64,000 bases of DNA, from the NCBI RefSeq assembly GCF_964019385.1, contig NC_088649.1, forward strand, positions 19,801,052 through 19,865,051, written 5' to 3'. The position numbers and the translations under genes are program-made. How positions within the stretch are numbered: position 1 is the stretch's first letter; the number at the start of each line of letters is the position of its first letter. Origin of the DNA: Sycon ciliatum (taxonomy: Eukaryota; Porifera; Calcarea; Leucosolenida; Sycettidae). The notes below the pieces were generated by a model, which ran no database searches, was not told the origin of the DNA, and saw only the letters and a program-made list of their open reading frames with translations. Positions 1 to 10,036 of this stretch are shown in pieces.

Positions 1-507
1 TGGAACCTCGTATCCATAATGCCCAGAGCCGGTGCAGGGCAGCTGTGGCGAGTTGCATTCTCCGCGCAGCATCCTCGTGGTCACCAATAAGGGAGCCCAG
101 CTTCCTAGTGAGGCGCCATTCCTCGCACACTCTGTCGTTCAGCCGTGTGATGTTTGTGAGTTCTGTTTTAGATTCATTGATGTCGATTACCAGCGTGGTT
201 TAGTGACTTTAGAACTGTTTTGAGGCTTAGAACGAAGCGATATCTCAAATTTGATGGAATTGTTACCTGTCAAATGCGTGGGCGAGAAGGCCAGCTGACT
301 GGTTATGCATGAACATGCATGAGCATGCATTGATTTTTCATGGTTCACGTGCAGAAAACTAATTGCCGTAGTTCCGCGCATATAAGCCCATGGGCTAATA
401 TACGAAATAATGCATTTTCCGGGAAAATATATCAGTATTAATGGTTCGTTTTTTAGCCCTGGGCATAATCCCTACTGTGCTGTATTTCAAAGCTGTTTGA
501 GCGCATT

Positions 508-1410
508 GTGTACGATCAGCTATATCGACACTTGTCCCCGTACTTGCATACCATGCAGTCTGGTTTCCGGCGAGGGAACTCCACAGCTCTGCACCTAGTC
601 CACCTAATCCAAAACATCATGCAGTCCCGACATTTGGAAGAACATACTGGCATGTGCTTCTTTGACCTGGCGAAAGCTTTTGACACTGTTTGGCATAGAG
701 GCCTGATTGCCAAGTTGGGTGCCTATGGCATTGGTGGCAACCTGCTTTGTTTCTTTGAAAGCTACCTAACTGACAGGTTACAGGCTGTACGCGTCGGCAA
801 CACCCTCTCGTCTCCCCAGGCAATTAATTCTGGTGTGCCACAGGGGTCAATCCTGGGGCCACTATTCTTTTTCGTCTACGTCAATGATCTACCGATGTCT
901 GTCCCTACTGTTTCACTGTTCGCCGATGACACCACAGTTTCCGCTTCAAGTAGTTGCAAGCAATTGCTAGTCAATGACCTCCAGAAAAAGATAAACTCCA
1001 CCATTTCTTGGATGTCGACTTGGAAGCTGAGACCGAACACTAGTAAGACCAAAGTGATGTTCTTCTGTAGCGGTGCTAGTGATCAGTTCTGTAATGTGTC
1101 TTTATCATGTCCTGGCAGCTCATCGACCATAGAAATTGTCCATGAACATAAGCACCTTGGTATAATTATTGACGACTGTCTAACATGGGCTCCTCATGTA
1201 GACTATATTTGCAAGAAAACTAGTAGTGTTCTCGGCATACTATATCCTCATCGTTCTCATTTGCCAAATACATGCCGTTCTATGTGTTATCGCTCGTATC
1301 TATCACCTATTTTCCAGTATGCATGTCAGTCTTGGTGTAGTCTAAGTCAACATCTTGTGAACAAACTTGAAATCCAACATAAATCTCTTCTTAAAATATT
1401 GTTTAACTAA
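508..1410 (+). pseudogene. LINE reverse transcriptase fragment (CR1/L2/Jockey-like)
   Basis: The 300-codon open frame carries the central part of a non-LTR reverse transcriptase. Motif A reads FFDLAKAFDTVWH, motif B SGVPQGSILGPL, the catalytic motif C FADD, and later KVMF and HLGIIIDD blocks follow in the usual order. The endonuclease and the start of the RT are missing. The frame stops after a KSLLKILFN segment, just before an A-run and an inserted TIR element. The probable C-terminus of the same kind of protein resumes at about 2.5 kb. The RT itself has no internal stop, so the copy is truncated but not old. Confidence 0.85.
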
Positions 1411-1482
1411 CCACCACACTCCATCATTCACCCCAGTGTCTGGAGATATGTGGATTTTGTAGAAAAAAAAAAAAAAAAAAAA

Positions 1483-2399
1483 CCCTTTGCGTGCTGAGTA
1501 CGAGTTAACTCGCACTTTATGCATGACCTGATCCACTACGTACGAGTTAACTCGCAAAAAGTTTGCGCACTGTATCGCAGTGCATAGACCAGTGTCCAAA
1601 CTTTCGTAACTAACTTCGTCAAACATAAACGCATCGCGACAATCAATACACCGTTGGAAAGATTTTCACCTCATCTTTCCGGGGGTATAAAGTTCTTCGC
1701 GATAGGATAAGAATTCATTGAGCGGCGACAAGATGAACACGGAAATCACGGCCCAGAGTGAACGCGCGCTGTGTCGCAGTGCATAGACCAGTGTACAAAC
1801 TTTCGTAACTTCGTCAAACATAAACGCATCGCGACAATCAATACACCGTTGGAAAGATCTTCACCTTATCTTTCCGGGGGTATAAAGTTCTTCGCGATAG
1901 GATAAGAATTGATTGAGCGGCGACAAGATGAACACGGAAATCACGGCCCAGAGTGAACGCGAATTTTTTTGTTCATAACTTCTTTTTGTTGCAGAGCGTG
2001 CCAGGGGATTTCCCTTTTGGTACGGCGCATGCGTGATGGACATCAAATGAAGCGCTTGGATCTGAGCTTTGCAGCGCAGTTTGAATTGTGAAAATCTGTT
2101 GAGTTTGGGCAAGAAGCCGAACAAGAATGTGAAATTGAGTTGTTGTGCCGTTCCGAGGCACGGTGGAGTAATTCGGAGAGGACCTGGATGTGGCCCTGAT
2201 GTGTCTATGGAGCTGAGAGCTGCCAGGATGGATTCGCTTGGTCCTGATCTTTCCAACGATCCCAGGACGATGAAAATCCATCAAGGTTGAGTAAAATCAG
2301 AATAAATTTCGTTCGGAGCTGTGAGTGCATACTCCACCAAGAGAGTCAGTGCGCTGTACGGCCAGTGGATTGGAGAAAAGGGGCTCAGCATGCAAAGGG
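1483..2399. mobile_element. TIR element with piggyBac-like ends
   Basis: The left end reads CCCTTTGCGTGCTGAG and the right end, reverse-complemented, CCCTTTGCATGCTGAG, a 16-bp imperfect terminal repeat. The CCCTTTG start resembles piggyBac-type termini, but no TTAA duplication is visible at either edge, so the assignment is tentative. The body contains a tandem duplication and no recognisable transposase. It sits between RT and C-terminal fragments of a LINE, directly after an A18 run. Confidence 0.5.
1565..1961. repeat. Two-copy tandem repeat of about 199 bp
   Basis: A segment containing tcgcagtgcatagaccagtg and cgggggtataaagttc occurs twice with an offset of about 199 bases and a small indel near the start. 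The two copies are nearly identical, which points to a recent duplication inside the surrounding TIR element. Confidence 0.8.
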
Positions 2400-2479
2400 T
2401 TGCAGGGTTTAGTTCCTAGTCTTGAGCTCTATTGTATCAGCAATACTCAGCCACTGCAAGATAATCGCAAACAGCAGCT

Positions 2480-2726
2480 TTGCGTTTTGATCCACAGAAT
2501 TCGCCTAGGTAAAATTCCCATTCATCTCTCCGCATTCAATTGGTTTTCTCTGTCCCGGTCCACTCGTAATAGTCTCTCACTTCCCCGTGCTAATTCAGCC
2601 GCATTTACCAACTCTCCTCTGTTTTTGTCCTACAGCCTTTGGCTGCAACTTCCCCAGCATGTTAAGACATCAAAATGTCTTTCCAGCTTTAAAAATGCAC
2701 TCCGATCGCATAATGTAGTACGATAG
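2480..2726 (+). pseudogene. LINE ORF2 C-terminal fragment
   Basis: The reading frame ending at 2726 finishes with a LWLQLPQHVKTS...FKNALR pattern. The tryptophan/leucine-proline and F-K-x-x-L arrangement is typical of the extreme C-terminus of CR1/L2-like LINE proteins, and it matches the layout at the end of the LINE ORF at 3899-6127. It probably belongs to the RT fragment at 508-1410, split by the intervening TIR element. After the stop come pyrimidine-rich 3' sequence and an ataaaataaaataaat tail near 2864. Confidence 0.6.
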
Positions 2727-3050
2727 GATCTCATTGCTGGATTCTTGTCTATCCTTCTTTCTTCTCTTTTTCTATATTCCTTTCTTTTCTTGCCGTGGTT
2801 GGCTATCACCCCTCTCTCGCACTTTGCGTGCCAATTGGTCATGACCCAAGTGGTGAGTGAAATAAATAAAATAAAATAAATATTCGAAATTTGAAGGCAG
2901 CTGGCACGCGAAAAAGTACAAGTCCGTGCGCGGTTGTCCGCCTACCATAGGTACCGGTACTGGTAATGTAGTCTGCACTGACATGCTATACTACGGTGTT
3001 TGGGTCTGTTTATTAGCCCATGGACCTATAAACGGAGGTTGGCTTATGTA

Positions 3051-3173
3051 TACAATAAATGAGGAGGCCGAGGGTTTATGACCAATAAAAACTATTATAA
3101 AAACCGAGGCCCCCCGAGGTTTATATAATTAGCTTGTATTGGTCATAAACCCTCGGCCTCCTCATTTATTGTA
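3051..3173. repeat. Hairpin, 37-bp perfect arms
   Basis: Bases 3051-3087 are the exact reverse complement of 3137-3173; the arms include gaggaggccgagggttta. The 49-base loop is AT-rich and itself contains ccgaggccccccgagg. The arms look like the ends of a very short fold-back element. No gene is present. Confidence 0.8.
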
Positions 3174-3893
3174 TTTAGAATCAACCAGTAAAAACTCCTA
3201 CTCAATCTCCAACAACAAAATTAGTGGACAGCTGTTATTTGTGTTGCTATGACAACTCGTGTGCTGGACGAGTATTTGTTGTCATTGGTTCAATTTCTTT
3301 TACTCTTCATAGGCTATCAAATCATTTTCCTTATTCGGTCTATTTATAACCAGTATCTATAATGAGAGTGTGGTCTGTCTCCATGGTTGCCGGTGTTCAT
3401 TCATACCTATAGCCACTGCTCCTTGTTAGACCTTATCTGGAAGGCCCATTCTTGCATATTCCAACAGCAGCCAAGGGAGCTAGCTCTCTTGGTTATGCGG
3501 CCTGGGTCCGATCCTAAAAAGCTGTTTTTATGAACTGTTTTTATGAACTGTTTTTATGAACTGTTTTATGAGCTGTTTTTATGAACTGTTTTTATTGGAT
3601 AGGATATGATTATGTTGAATAAACGAGGTTTGTGTCAATGGGAGATTGACTTGGAGTTTTTACGAGTTGATTCTAAATCCGGATAGGCCCATGGGCTTAT
3701 ATGCGCGGAACTACGGTAGTTGCCGCGATCCAAGTGCAGCTAACACTAAGTAACAGCCGTGCCAGGAGCGTCTCCAACAGCTGAAAAGACACCGGAAGGC
3801 GAAGAGATCCACAGCGCAGAAAGAACAAGTGTTGAGCTTTCAGAGTCCTAAAAAGGTGTTTTTATTAACTGTTTTTATGAACTGTTTTTATTG

Positions 3894-6252
3894 GATAATT
3901 GCCATCAGGATATGATTATGTCAACGCAGCCGCAGTCTCCAGAAAGGTTGACATGCACCTCCTCAGGCAGAAACTGAGCACACTACCATTGACCGAATGC
4001 ATGCAGGGCACCAACGTGCACATCAGTTTCAGATGCATGGCCTACTCTGCACTGCTGGACCAGGCAATTCAGGCAGCAACGACCATCACACGCCGGAAAA
4101 ACACCCAGTCGAACCAACCATGGTTCACAAAAAAACTTAAGACGCAACGTCAGCGAACTAACCGTCTCTATGTGCTCCACCGAAAGGAGCCACTCAACGA
4201 TTCCTTACGAGCTGCATACAAACTCTCGCGCAACCTGTACCACCGGTCATTAAGAGCCGCCAAGGACACATACTTGTCAACGCTCGGATACACAATGCTT
4301 GGCAAGGAAAGAAAGGGTGGCTATGCGTGGTGGAAACGTGCCAAAGCAATATGCAATATTGACCAAACAAATAAAAAGGCAATTCCAGACCTGCAGAACG
4401 GCAATGAAATTCACAAAACAGATCAAGCGAAGGCCGAAACGCTGTGTACCTTCTTTGCCCGCCAATGCACCACTCAGTCAACGCCGCCGAATACTGTAGC
4501 AACTAGTATAACAATCAATGAAGCCGACGTCGATGGAAACAAATTTGGATTCGGAAACATACGCCCTGTTGAAGTCTTCGATGCAGCAAAGAGGCTGCAA
4601 CAACATAAATCATCATCAGACATCAACCTGACAAACCGTATACTAAAGCAATTCGCAGATATCCTTTCCCAATCACTATCAGTATTGTTCAACTACAGCC
4701 TTGATGATGGTGTGTTCCCGTCCTCCTGGAAATCATCCACTGTAATACCGGTGTACAAGAATAGAGGTTGCGCCAAAGAGCCTACCAATTACAGACCTAT
4801 ATCCCTCCTCCCATGCATAGCGAAACTAATGGAAAAGATTCTCTCGGAACGTCTACTTCGATACTTGATGACCCATGGTGTAATTTGTAAAGGTCAATTC
4901 GCATATGTACGCAACAAGTCGGTAACGGACCAACTTATCTTGCTAACCCAATCAATGGCTGTAAATATTGATAGTGGCACTAATTTTGACCTGATATCTC
5001 TAGATTTCAGGAAAGCTTTCGACCGGGTCGACCACTCTGTACTCCTAAAGAAATTCGGTAAGATTGCTACAGCTTCGTCAGTAAAATGGCTGAAGAGCTT
5101 CTTAGGGGATCGACAAATTGAAGTGAAGGTACATAGCACTAAATCGAAGAAGCGGAGCATCAACTGCGGAGTGCCTCAAGGTTCCCACCTTTCACCACTC
5201 CTATTCCTACTCTATATAAATGACCTGCCCAACGCTATGCAACATTGCACGCAATATCTATTTGCAGATGATGTCACCCTCCTACTGGCTTACAAACCTG
5301 AAGACACCCTCGCCAGTAGAGCGAACATGCAGTCTGATCTCGATGCATGTCAAACATGGGGCAGGAACAATGGCGGTGAATTCTCAGCAAGCAAGACATC
5401 CGTGCTGTGCCATAGAGCTATCAATGATACACCACCTGCAGGAATCCAATACCAAATGTACAATGAGCCATTAACGGTGGTTTCTGAACTGCAACATCTT
5501 GGCATCACCTTGACCGACAACCTGGATTTCCGCAAACATGTCGCCTCAATAACTTCGAAGTTCAGATATCGAGTGCACCTACTGTCAATTATGTCCCAGC
5601 AACTTACGCCTTCGGCAATGATCATACTGTACAAAGGGTTTGTAAGACCTGTGATCGAATATAGCTGTACGGTGTGGTCGTTTGGATCTAATAAGAAACC
5701 CATGACCACTCTTGATCAATTACAGGCAAGGTTTGCTAGAGCTCTACTGAAAAAGAAAAAAATTGCATTTGATTACACTTCTTCCAAATCTGTCTTAAAT
5801 TCTAAATGCTCCCTAGAGTCACTAGCCTATCGTCGTCAAATCATCAGTCTCACCACTTTTCACAGATATGTTTTCCATCATCGTGATTACCTTGCTGATT
5901 TCCATTTCAAGATTACGAATAGTGAGCGACGACCAAATAAAATCATTCTTCCCAAATTTAAATCATTGTCTAAGTCTCTCTTCATGTTCCGAACTGCTAT
6001 TCTATGGAACTGTTTACCCCCCAGTCTAACATCGGAAGCCTCGCTCTATAAGTTCAAAGCTGCCCTCAGGAAATTTACAGCTGACTATGCTTATGCAATC
6101 AACGGAATTCCGCCACCTTGCAGTTGATTTTCCCCATTTCTCTCCTCATCAATCCCTACTTCTCTTTGTACATACATCTACATCTACTGTTCTTTCAATC
6201 AAATGAACCCCTCGATAGGCACATTGCCTTTGGGTCATTTCATAATAATAAT
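3894..6252 (+). mobile_element. 5'-truncated LINE with (ATA)n tail
   Basis: The element has an ORF2 fragment, about 115 bases of 3' UTR and a 3' tail of repeated ataata units at 6240-6255. The insertion site can be inferred: the sequence after 6255 (attatgttcaataacggagg...) and before 3894 (gaactgtttttattggat) together match an uninterrupted related copy at 3580-3675. The LINE therefore inserted into a duplicated local repeat, and the flanking copy works as an empty-site reference. Confidence 0.75.
3899..6127 (+). CDS. LINE ORF2: reverse transcriptase, endonuclease missing
   Basis: The 742-codon open frame encodes most of a non-LTR retrotransposon polymerase. The N-terminal 150 residues hold the linker that normally follows the AP endonuclease (PWFTKKLK...RLY). 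The RT domain starts near residue 295 (NYRPISLLP), with motif A FRKAFDRVDH near 369, motif B CGVPQGSHLSPLLF near 422 and the catalytic FADD near 455. The C-terminus keeps LWNCLPPSL and FKAALRKF. There is no internal stop. The nominal start lies at the truncation border and is not a real initiation site. Clade is uncertain (CR1, L2 or Jockey group). Confidence 0.88.
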   Translation: MPSGYDYVNAAAVSRKVDMHLLRQKLSTLPLTECMQGTNVHISFRCMAYSALLDQAIQAATTITRRKNTQSNQPWFTKKLKTQRQRTNRLYVLHRKEPLNDSLRAAYKLSRNLYHRSLRAAKDTYLSTLGYTMLGKERKGGYAWWKRAKAICNIDQTNKKAIPDLQNGNEIHKTDQAKAETLCTFFARQCTTQSTPPNTVATSITINEADVDGNKFGFGNIRPVEVFDAAKRLQQHKSSSDINLTNRILKQFADILSQSLSVLFNYSLDDGVFPSSWKSSTVIPVYKNRGCAKEPTNYRPISLLPCIAKLMEKILSERLLRYLMTHGVICKGQFAYVRNKSVTDQLILLTQSMAVNIDSGTNFDLISLDFRKAFDRVDHSVLLKKFGKIATASSVKWLKSFLGDRQIEVKVHSTKSKKRSINCGVPQGSHLSPLLFLLYINDLPNAMQHCTQYLFADDVTLLLAYKPEDTLASRANMQSDLDACQTWGRNNGGEFSASKTSVLCHRAINDTPPAGIQYQMYNEPLTVVSELQHLGITLTDNLDFRKHVASITSKFRYRVHLLSIMSQQLTPSAMIILYKGFVRPVIEYSCTVWSFGSNKKPMTTLDQLQARFARALLKKKKIAFDYTSSKSVLNSKCSLESLAYRRQIISLTTFHRYVFHHRDYLADFHFKITNSERRPNKIILPKFKSLSKSLFMFRTAILWNCLPPSLTSEASLYKFKAALRKFTADYAYAINGIPPPCS

Positions 6253-7409
6253 AATTATGTTCAATAACGGAGGTTTGTGTCAATTGGAGATTGACTTGGA
6301 GTTTTTATGAGTTGAATCTAATTTGTTATTAGTGGACAATCACTGAATCCGCTCATGCAATAAAATTGCATGCGTCCTTGACACTGACCACCGGCGCGGT
6401 GCCGCCGCCCTACAACTAGCTGGCAATCAGTTTGGTGTCGTGGCGATAGTTTGACTGCACTGTAGCTCCGACCGCTGGTGGTTCAGTAGTAGACCTACTG
6501 CTGCTTTGTGCGCGGTGCTAATGATTATGTAAAGCTCCTCGGTCTGGTGGATCTACTACTACTACTACTAGATCTAGTAGTGGTAGACACCACCCAGATC
6601 ACACCTCTTGGCGGCATTTGAGTTGAGTCGCACCCTACATCGCGCTCAGTCTGTCCAGGAAGGTTTGCTAGAAAATTCTTCAGTACCGTTCTGCTGGAAA
6701 CTGAGCTAAGTCTTAGTTGTACACCAGTACTCTTTCCTTGCATGGTCCTGGTGCTTCGTTATAGATTCGAACTAGCGGTGTTCTTTGGAATGCTTGCGTC
6801 CAACTAAATCCCTTTTTCCTGCGATACAGTGAGTATGAGTATTTGGTCAATTGAGCTCCTCTAGTGCACCGGTCAAGGACTGAGTACATCCGCAGTATCT
6901 ACAGCGCAACTCAAATTTGATGTAGAACTAATATCAGCAGTAGGTTTTGTACTAAGTAAATTTAGTTGTAGGTAAAGATTCATGACCAGCCCTTCAACGG
7001 GAACAACATCAATGACGAAGGCGGAACAGGCGCCGCGTCCGCAGCAGCGCGATATTCGACCATGCAGTAGTCGACAGCCAGCGCTTAGTCAAGTGAGTAT
7101 CTGTACCGGTACCGGCAGTGGACTATGACACATAGCATGAGTATGGTGCTGGTCTGTCGGTAACGGAAGAACGGGGCCGGGGTGTGTGGCCTAAACCTGT
7201 CGTATTTTCATGTACATGTACTAGTACAAGTACAATCTATGCGCGGCTGGTAGATCTACACTGCGCTTGGTCAAGAGCAGGGAGTAGTAAGCATGTACGT
7301 CCAGTTTGACGATTGCCTCAGCCCCGTTTTCACCTGGGGGGGGGGGGGGAGATTGGGGTACTATGGGTACCGAAGTGTGTAGACGCGCGCGCATCAGGAT
7401 TCTCTCGAT
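6253..7409. other. Intergenic, no gene seen
   Basis: The first 80 bases continue the repeat interrupted by the LINE. A short (cta)n run lies at 6549-6572 and a G11 run at 7338. The open frames are short and lack recognisable motifs. Confidence 0.6.
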
Positions 7410-8145
7410 CAGGGAGTAGTAAAATACCTACCGCCAAAGACACTCCTCCTACTGCAGCCCGTAGAAACTCAGCGCTGAGAATCTCCAACAATAATTGTCT
7501 GCCTTCACAAGGTTTGGTGGTCGACCAAACTACCACTATGTCAGGATAGAAGTCCAGCAAGAGTGGTATCACTTTGGCAGATATCCCTGCGTGCCGTAGA
7601 TTATTCCTGTGTCGATACAAGCTGTTTACGACGACGTAGCCCGCATTTCAATCCTTGACACACTTAGGAACATTTCATTCCGAAAAGTGAACTCCCGAAT
7701 CTCTAGCATACCATAATATGAAATGCTCATCATCACAAAGAAGGTAGAGATGTACTGGTTGATCACAACTGAGGAGAAATTAGTGCCGATCGTATGGTGT
7801 CCTAGAGATTTTTTTCGACTTCGAAATCGGTGCACTCGCTTTTCATCTCCAATCGTACACGTATTGTTCTCAAGGAAATCCCCTTCGTTCCATTGCTCCA
7901 TGCCGTCGATCGGGACGAATTTCGGAAGGGTGGTACCTTTCCATATGACGATGACACAGATGTATCACAAGAGCAAAACAAATGCTGTTCCATGAGATGG
8001 ATAGACCTTTTCACGGAATTAGTTCTTCGACAAGATTGATTCAGCAGATCATCTTTTTTTTGCGAAAGAAAAAAAACAAGCGCGAGGCACCCATCAAAAA
8101 TCACGATTAGTGGCGTGTCACCACCCTGTATTTTACTACTCCCTG
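7410..8145. mobile_element. Non-autonomous TIR element, 0.74 kb
   Basis: The left end reads cagggagtagtaaaatac and the right end is its reverse complement gtattttactactccctg, an 18-bp perfect terminal repeat. A partial third copy of the end (cagggagtagta) lies at 7279. The interior has no recognisable transposase. The element class is not assigned. Confidence 0.65.
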
Positions 8146-8660
8146 GTCAAGAGTATTCGTTGTACATGTATAATAATGTATTGGTGAAATTCTAGGCTAT
8201 TCGTTCTTCGGCACTCCGATACTTCTCTCCGTTCTTCGTCGCCCGACACTGCGACTGAGTCTGTAGTCTGTAGTGTATTCTACCGCGGCGAAGCCGGTCA
8301 ACTCCTGCCGTCTGAGTCGAGTAATGATTATAATAATAATTATTATGTTCATCCATGAACCCCCTGTGGTCAGTCGTGAGCTAAATGTATGTACCTGGCG
8401 CACTTGCGCCGCAAGTAAGTGTCTTGTTCAGACGACCGTCGTTCGCCCTTCGTCGTCGACTTGTCGTTAGTCCAGGTACTTGTTCATCCAGTAAAATAGC
8501 CAGTTCACGGTCGGCAGGACTCACTGCGGCGGTGGTGACGTTTCCCATGTCAAAACTACTTGACAGACTCAGTACTTGTGTGCGACATGTATCCTGACAG
8601 ACTCAGCACTTGTGTGCGACATGTCGCACTAGCCGACTTGACACTGTGTTGGTTGGTCTA

Positions 8661-9687
8661 CAGTCCGTTTCAAAAAGATTTACAATCCTGGCGATCACCC
8701 GCGGAGTTTGGCGTCTTACCGTATGAGCACTCGAGCGCTGCCTGGAAAAACTCACTGTGAACTCGAAGAAATATTCCGCGCGAAAGCAGGAAAAATGACA
8801 ACTCACTCACGTTGATACAGTCACGTACGTCTGGTTTACAACAAACGAGTTCTTCCTCGTAGAGTCGTATCGATAATGGAGTCAGAGAGGACATGTCGAA
8901 ACGAAAGCGTTGTAAATGTTGACGAGCGGCATGGGTCCCTATTCGTTTTGTGACCAAAATAGTTTCTTTGAGCTGCGATGCAATTTACTCACCGTGTGAC
9001 GAAAACGACATCGACACGGACTCATTCCCAAGGCCATGACTTGCCAAAGCTATCCGTGTGACTTCGACGACATTTTGAGAAAAGCAGACACTTGTGAACG
9101 CTGATAGAAGACGGTGTTGACTGCTAAATTCAAATAAATTGGCGATCTTGAAATACTAAAATAAATCTCTACAGCGCGATGACTTCCATTATAATTCACT
9201 CACACCATTGCAGTGTTGTGGGTGTGTTCATATGGCGTGAGCCAGTCAAGTGTCAGTCAGTTCGGCAGGAAGTGCGAGCTCCAACAACAAGTCGTTTGGT
9301 GCAGCAATCTTCTTTGTCTTGTACCAGCTTGATCACCAAAACAAAGAAAAAAAGTTTGAATTGAGGATAGGTTGGGATTTGAACTCACAACTTCATGGTC
9401 AGCAGACAGCATTCATAACCACAAGGCCAAAAAGGAAAGGATAAATCGTGGGTTTTGATAAAAAATCGATACTGGCTTCCTGGGCAAATTGTAAACCATG
9501 GGAAAAGGCCGGAAACCTGGCCGAAATTCTAACTCCTTTTAAAACGGTTGGTCCAATTGTTCCGAAACCTTCACAGAACAATTTGCCGTGTCCTAACAAG
9601 CCATTCTATGTACTTTGTTGTCCAAATTTCCCTTATCTTCATTCTTTTTAAGACCCAAACCTGATTGTAAATCTTTTTGAAACAGAC
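8661..9687 (+). mobile_element. TA-flanked TIR element with tRNA-like core, copy 1
   Basis: The ends are CAGTCCGTTTCAAAAAGATT and, reverse-complemented, GTCTGTTTCAAAAAGATT, each flanked by TA (8659-8660 and 9688-9689). TA duplication and a CAGT start are typical of Tc1/mariner-type elements. At 1027 bp with no transposase it is non-autonomous. On the minus strand near 9360-9435 the interior holds a degenerate tRNA-like stretch with a B-box-like GAGTTCAAATCCC. A second copy lies in the opposite orientation at 18566-19600. Confidence 0.8.
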
Positions 9688-9689
9688 TA

Positions 9690-10036
9690 CAGGCAGGGGC
9701 AAAGCCAAGCGTGGTATTCACTCGCTGGACCGGATTTCATTGAGCAGCACTATGCAATCAAATGCCACTTTGATGGCTCTTGAACTCTCAGCCAGGCTTG
9801 CAGTGAGTCCAGAGAGCAATGCCCATACTGTAGTGTCTTGTTTAAAAGCCTGTCTGGTATTGAAGGCCTTTTAGATACAAGCCGTAATTTAAAGATACAC
9901 TGTCAGCACATTAGCCTAATTTTAGCATTGACATACACTGTACATAGAAATACATGGGTTGAATACAAAACTGACTTGAATACAAGCCTAGCACTGATGT
10001 TGGCTGCTACAGGAACAACCACAATCAAATTTTCAG
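9690..10036. other. Unique stretch before minisatellite
   Basis: No gene, hairpin or element end is recognisable here. Confidence 0.5.

Larger units (their letters stand above)
366..3716. repeat. 30-bp perfect inverted repeat pair bracketing 3.3 kb
   Basis: The 30 bases at 366-395 are the exact reverse complement of 3687-3716; the core contains a cgcgcatataagcccatggg string. The bracketed DNA holds a LINE RT fragment, a piggyBac-like TIR element, a LINE C-terminal fragment and a strong hairpin. A further degenerate copy of the agcccatgg string lies near 3014. The arms may be the ends of a large composite or fold-back element, or two oppositely oriented copies of one short repeat. I could not identify a target-site duplication. 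Confidence 0.5.
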
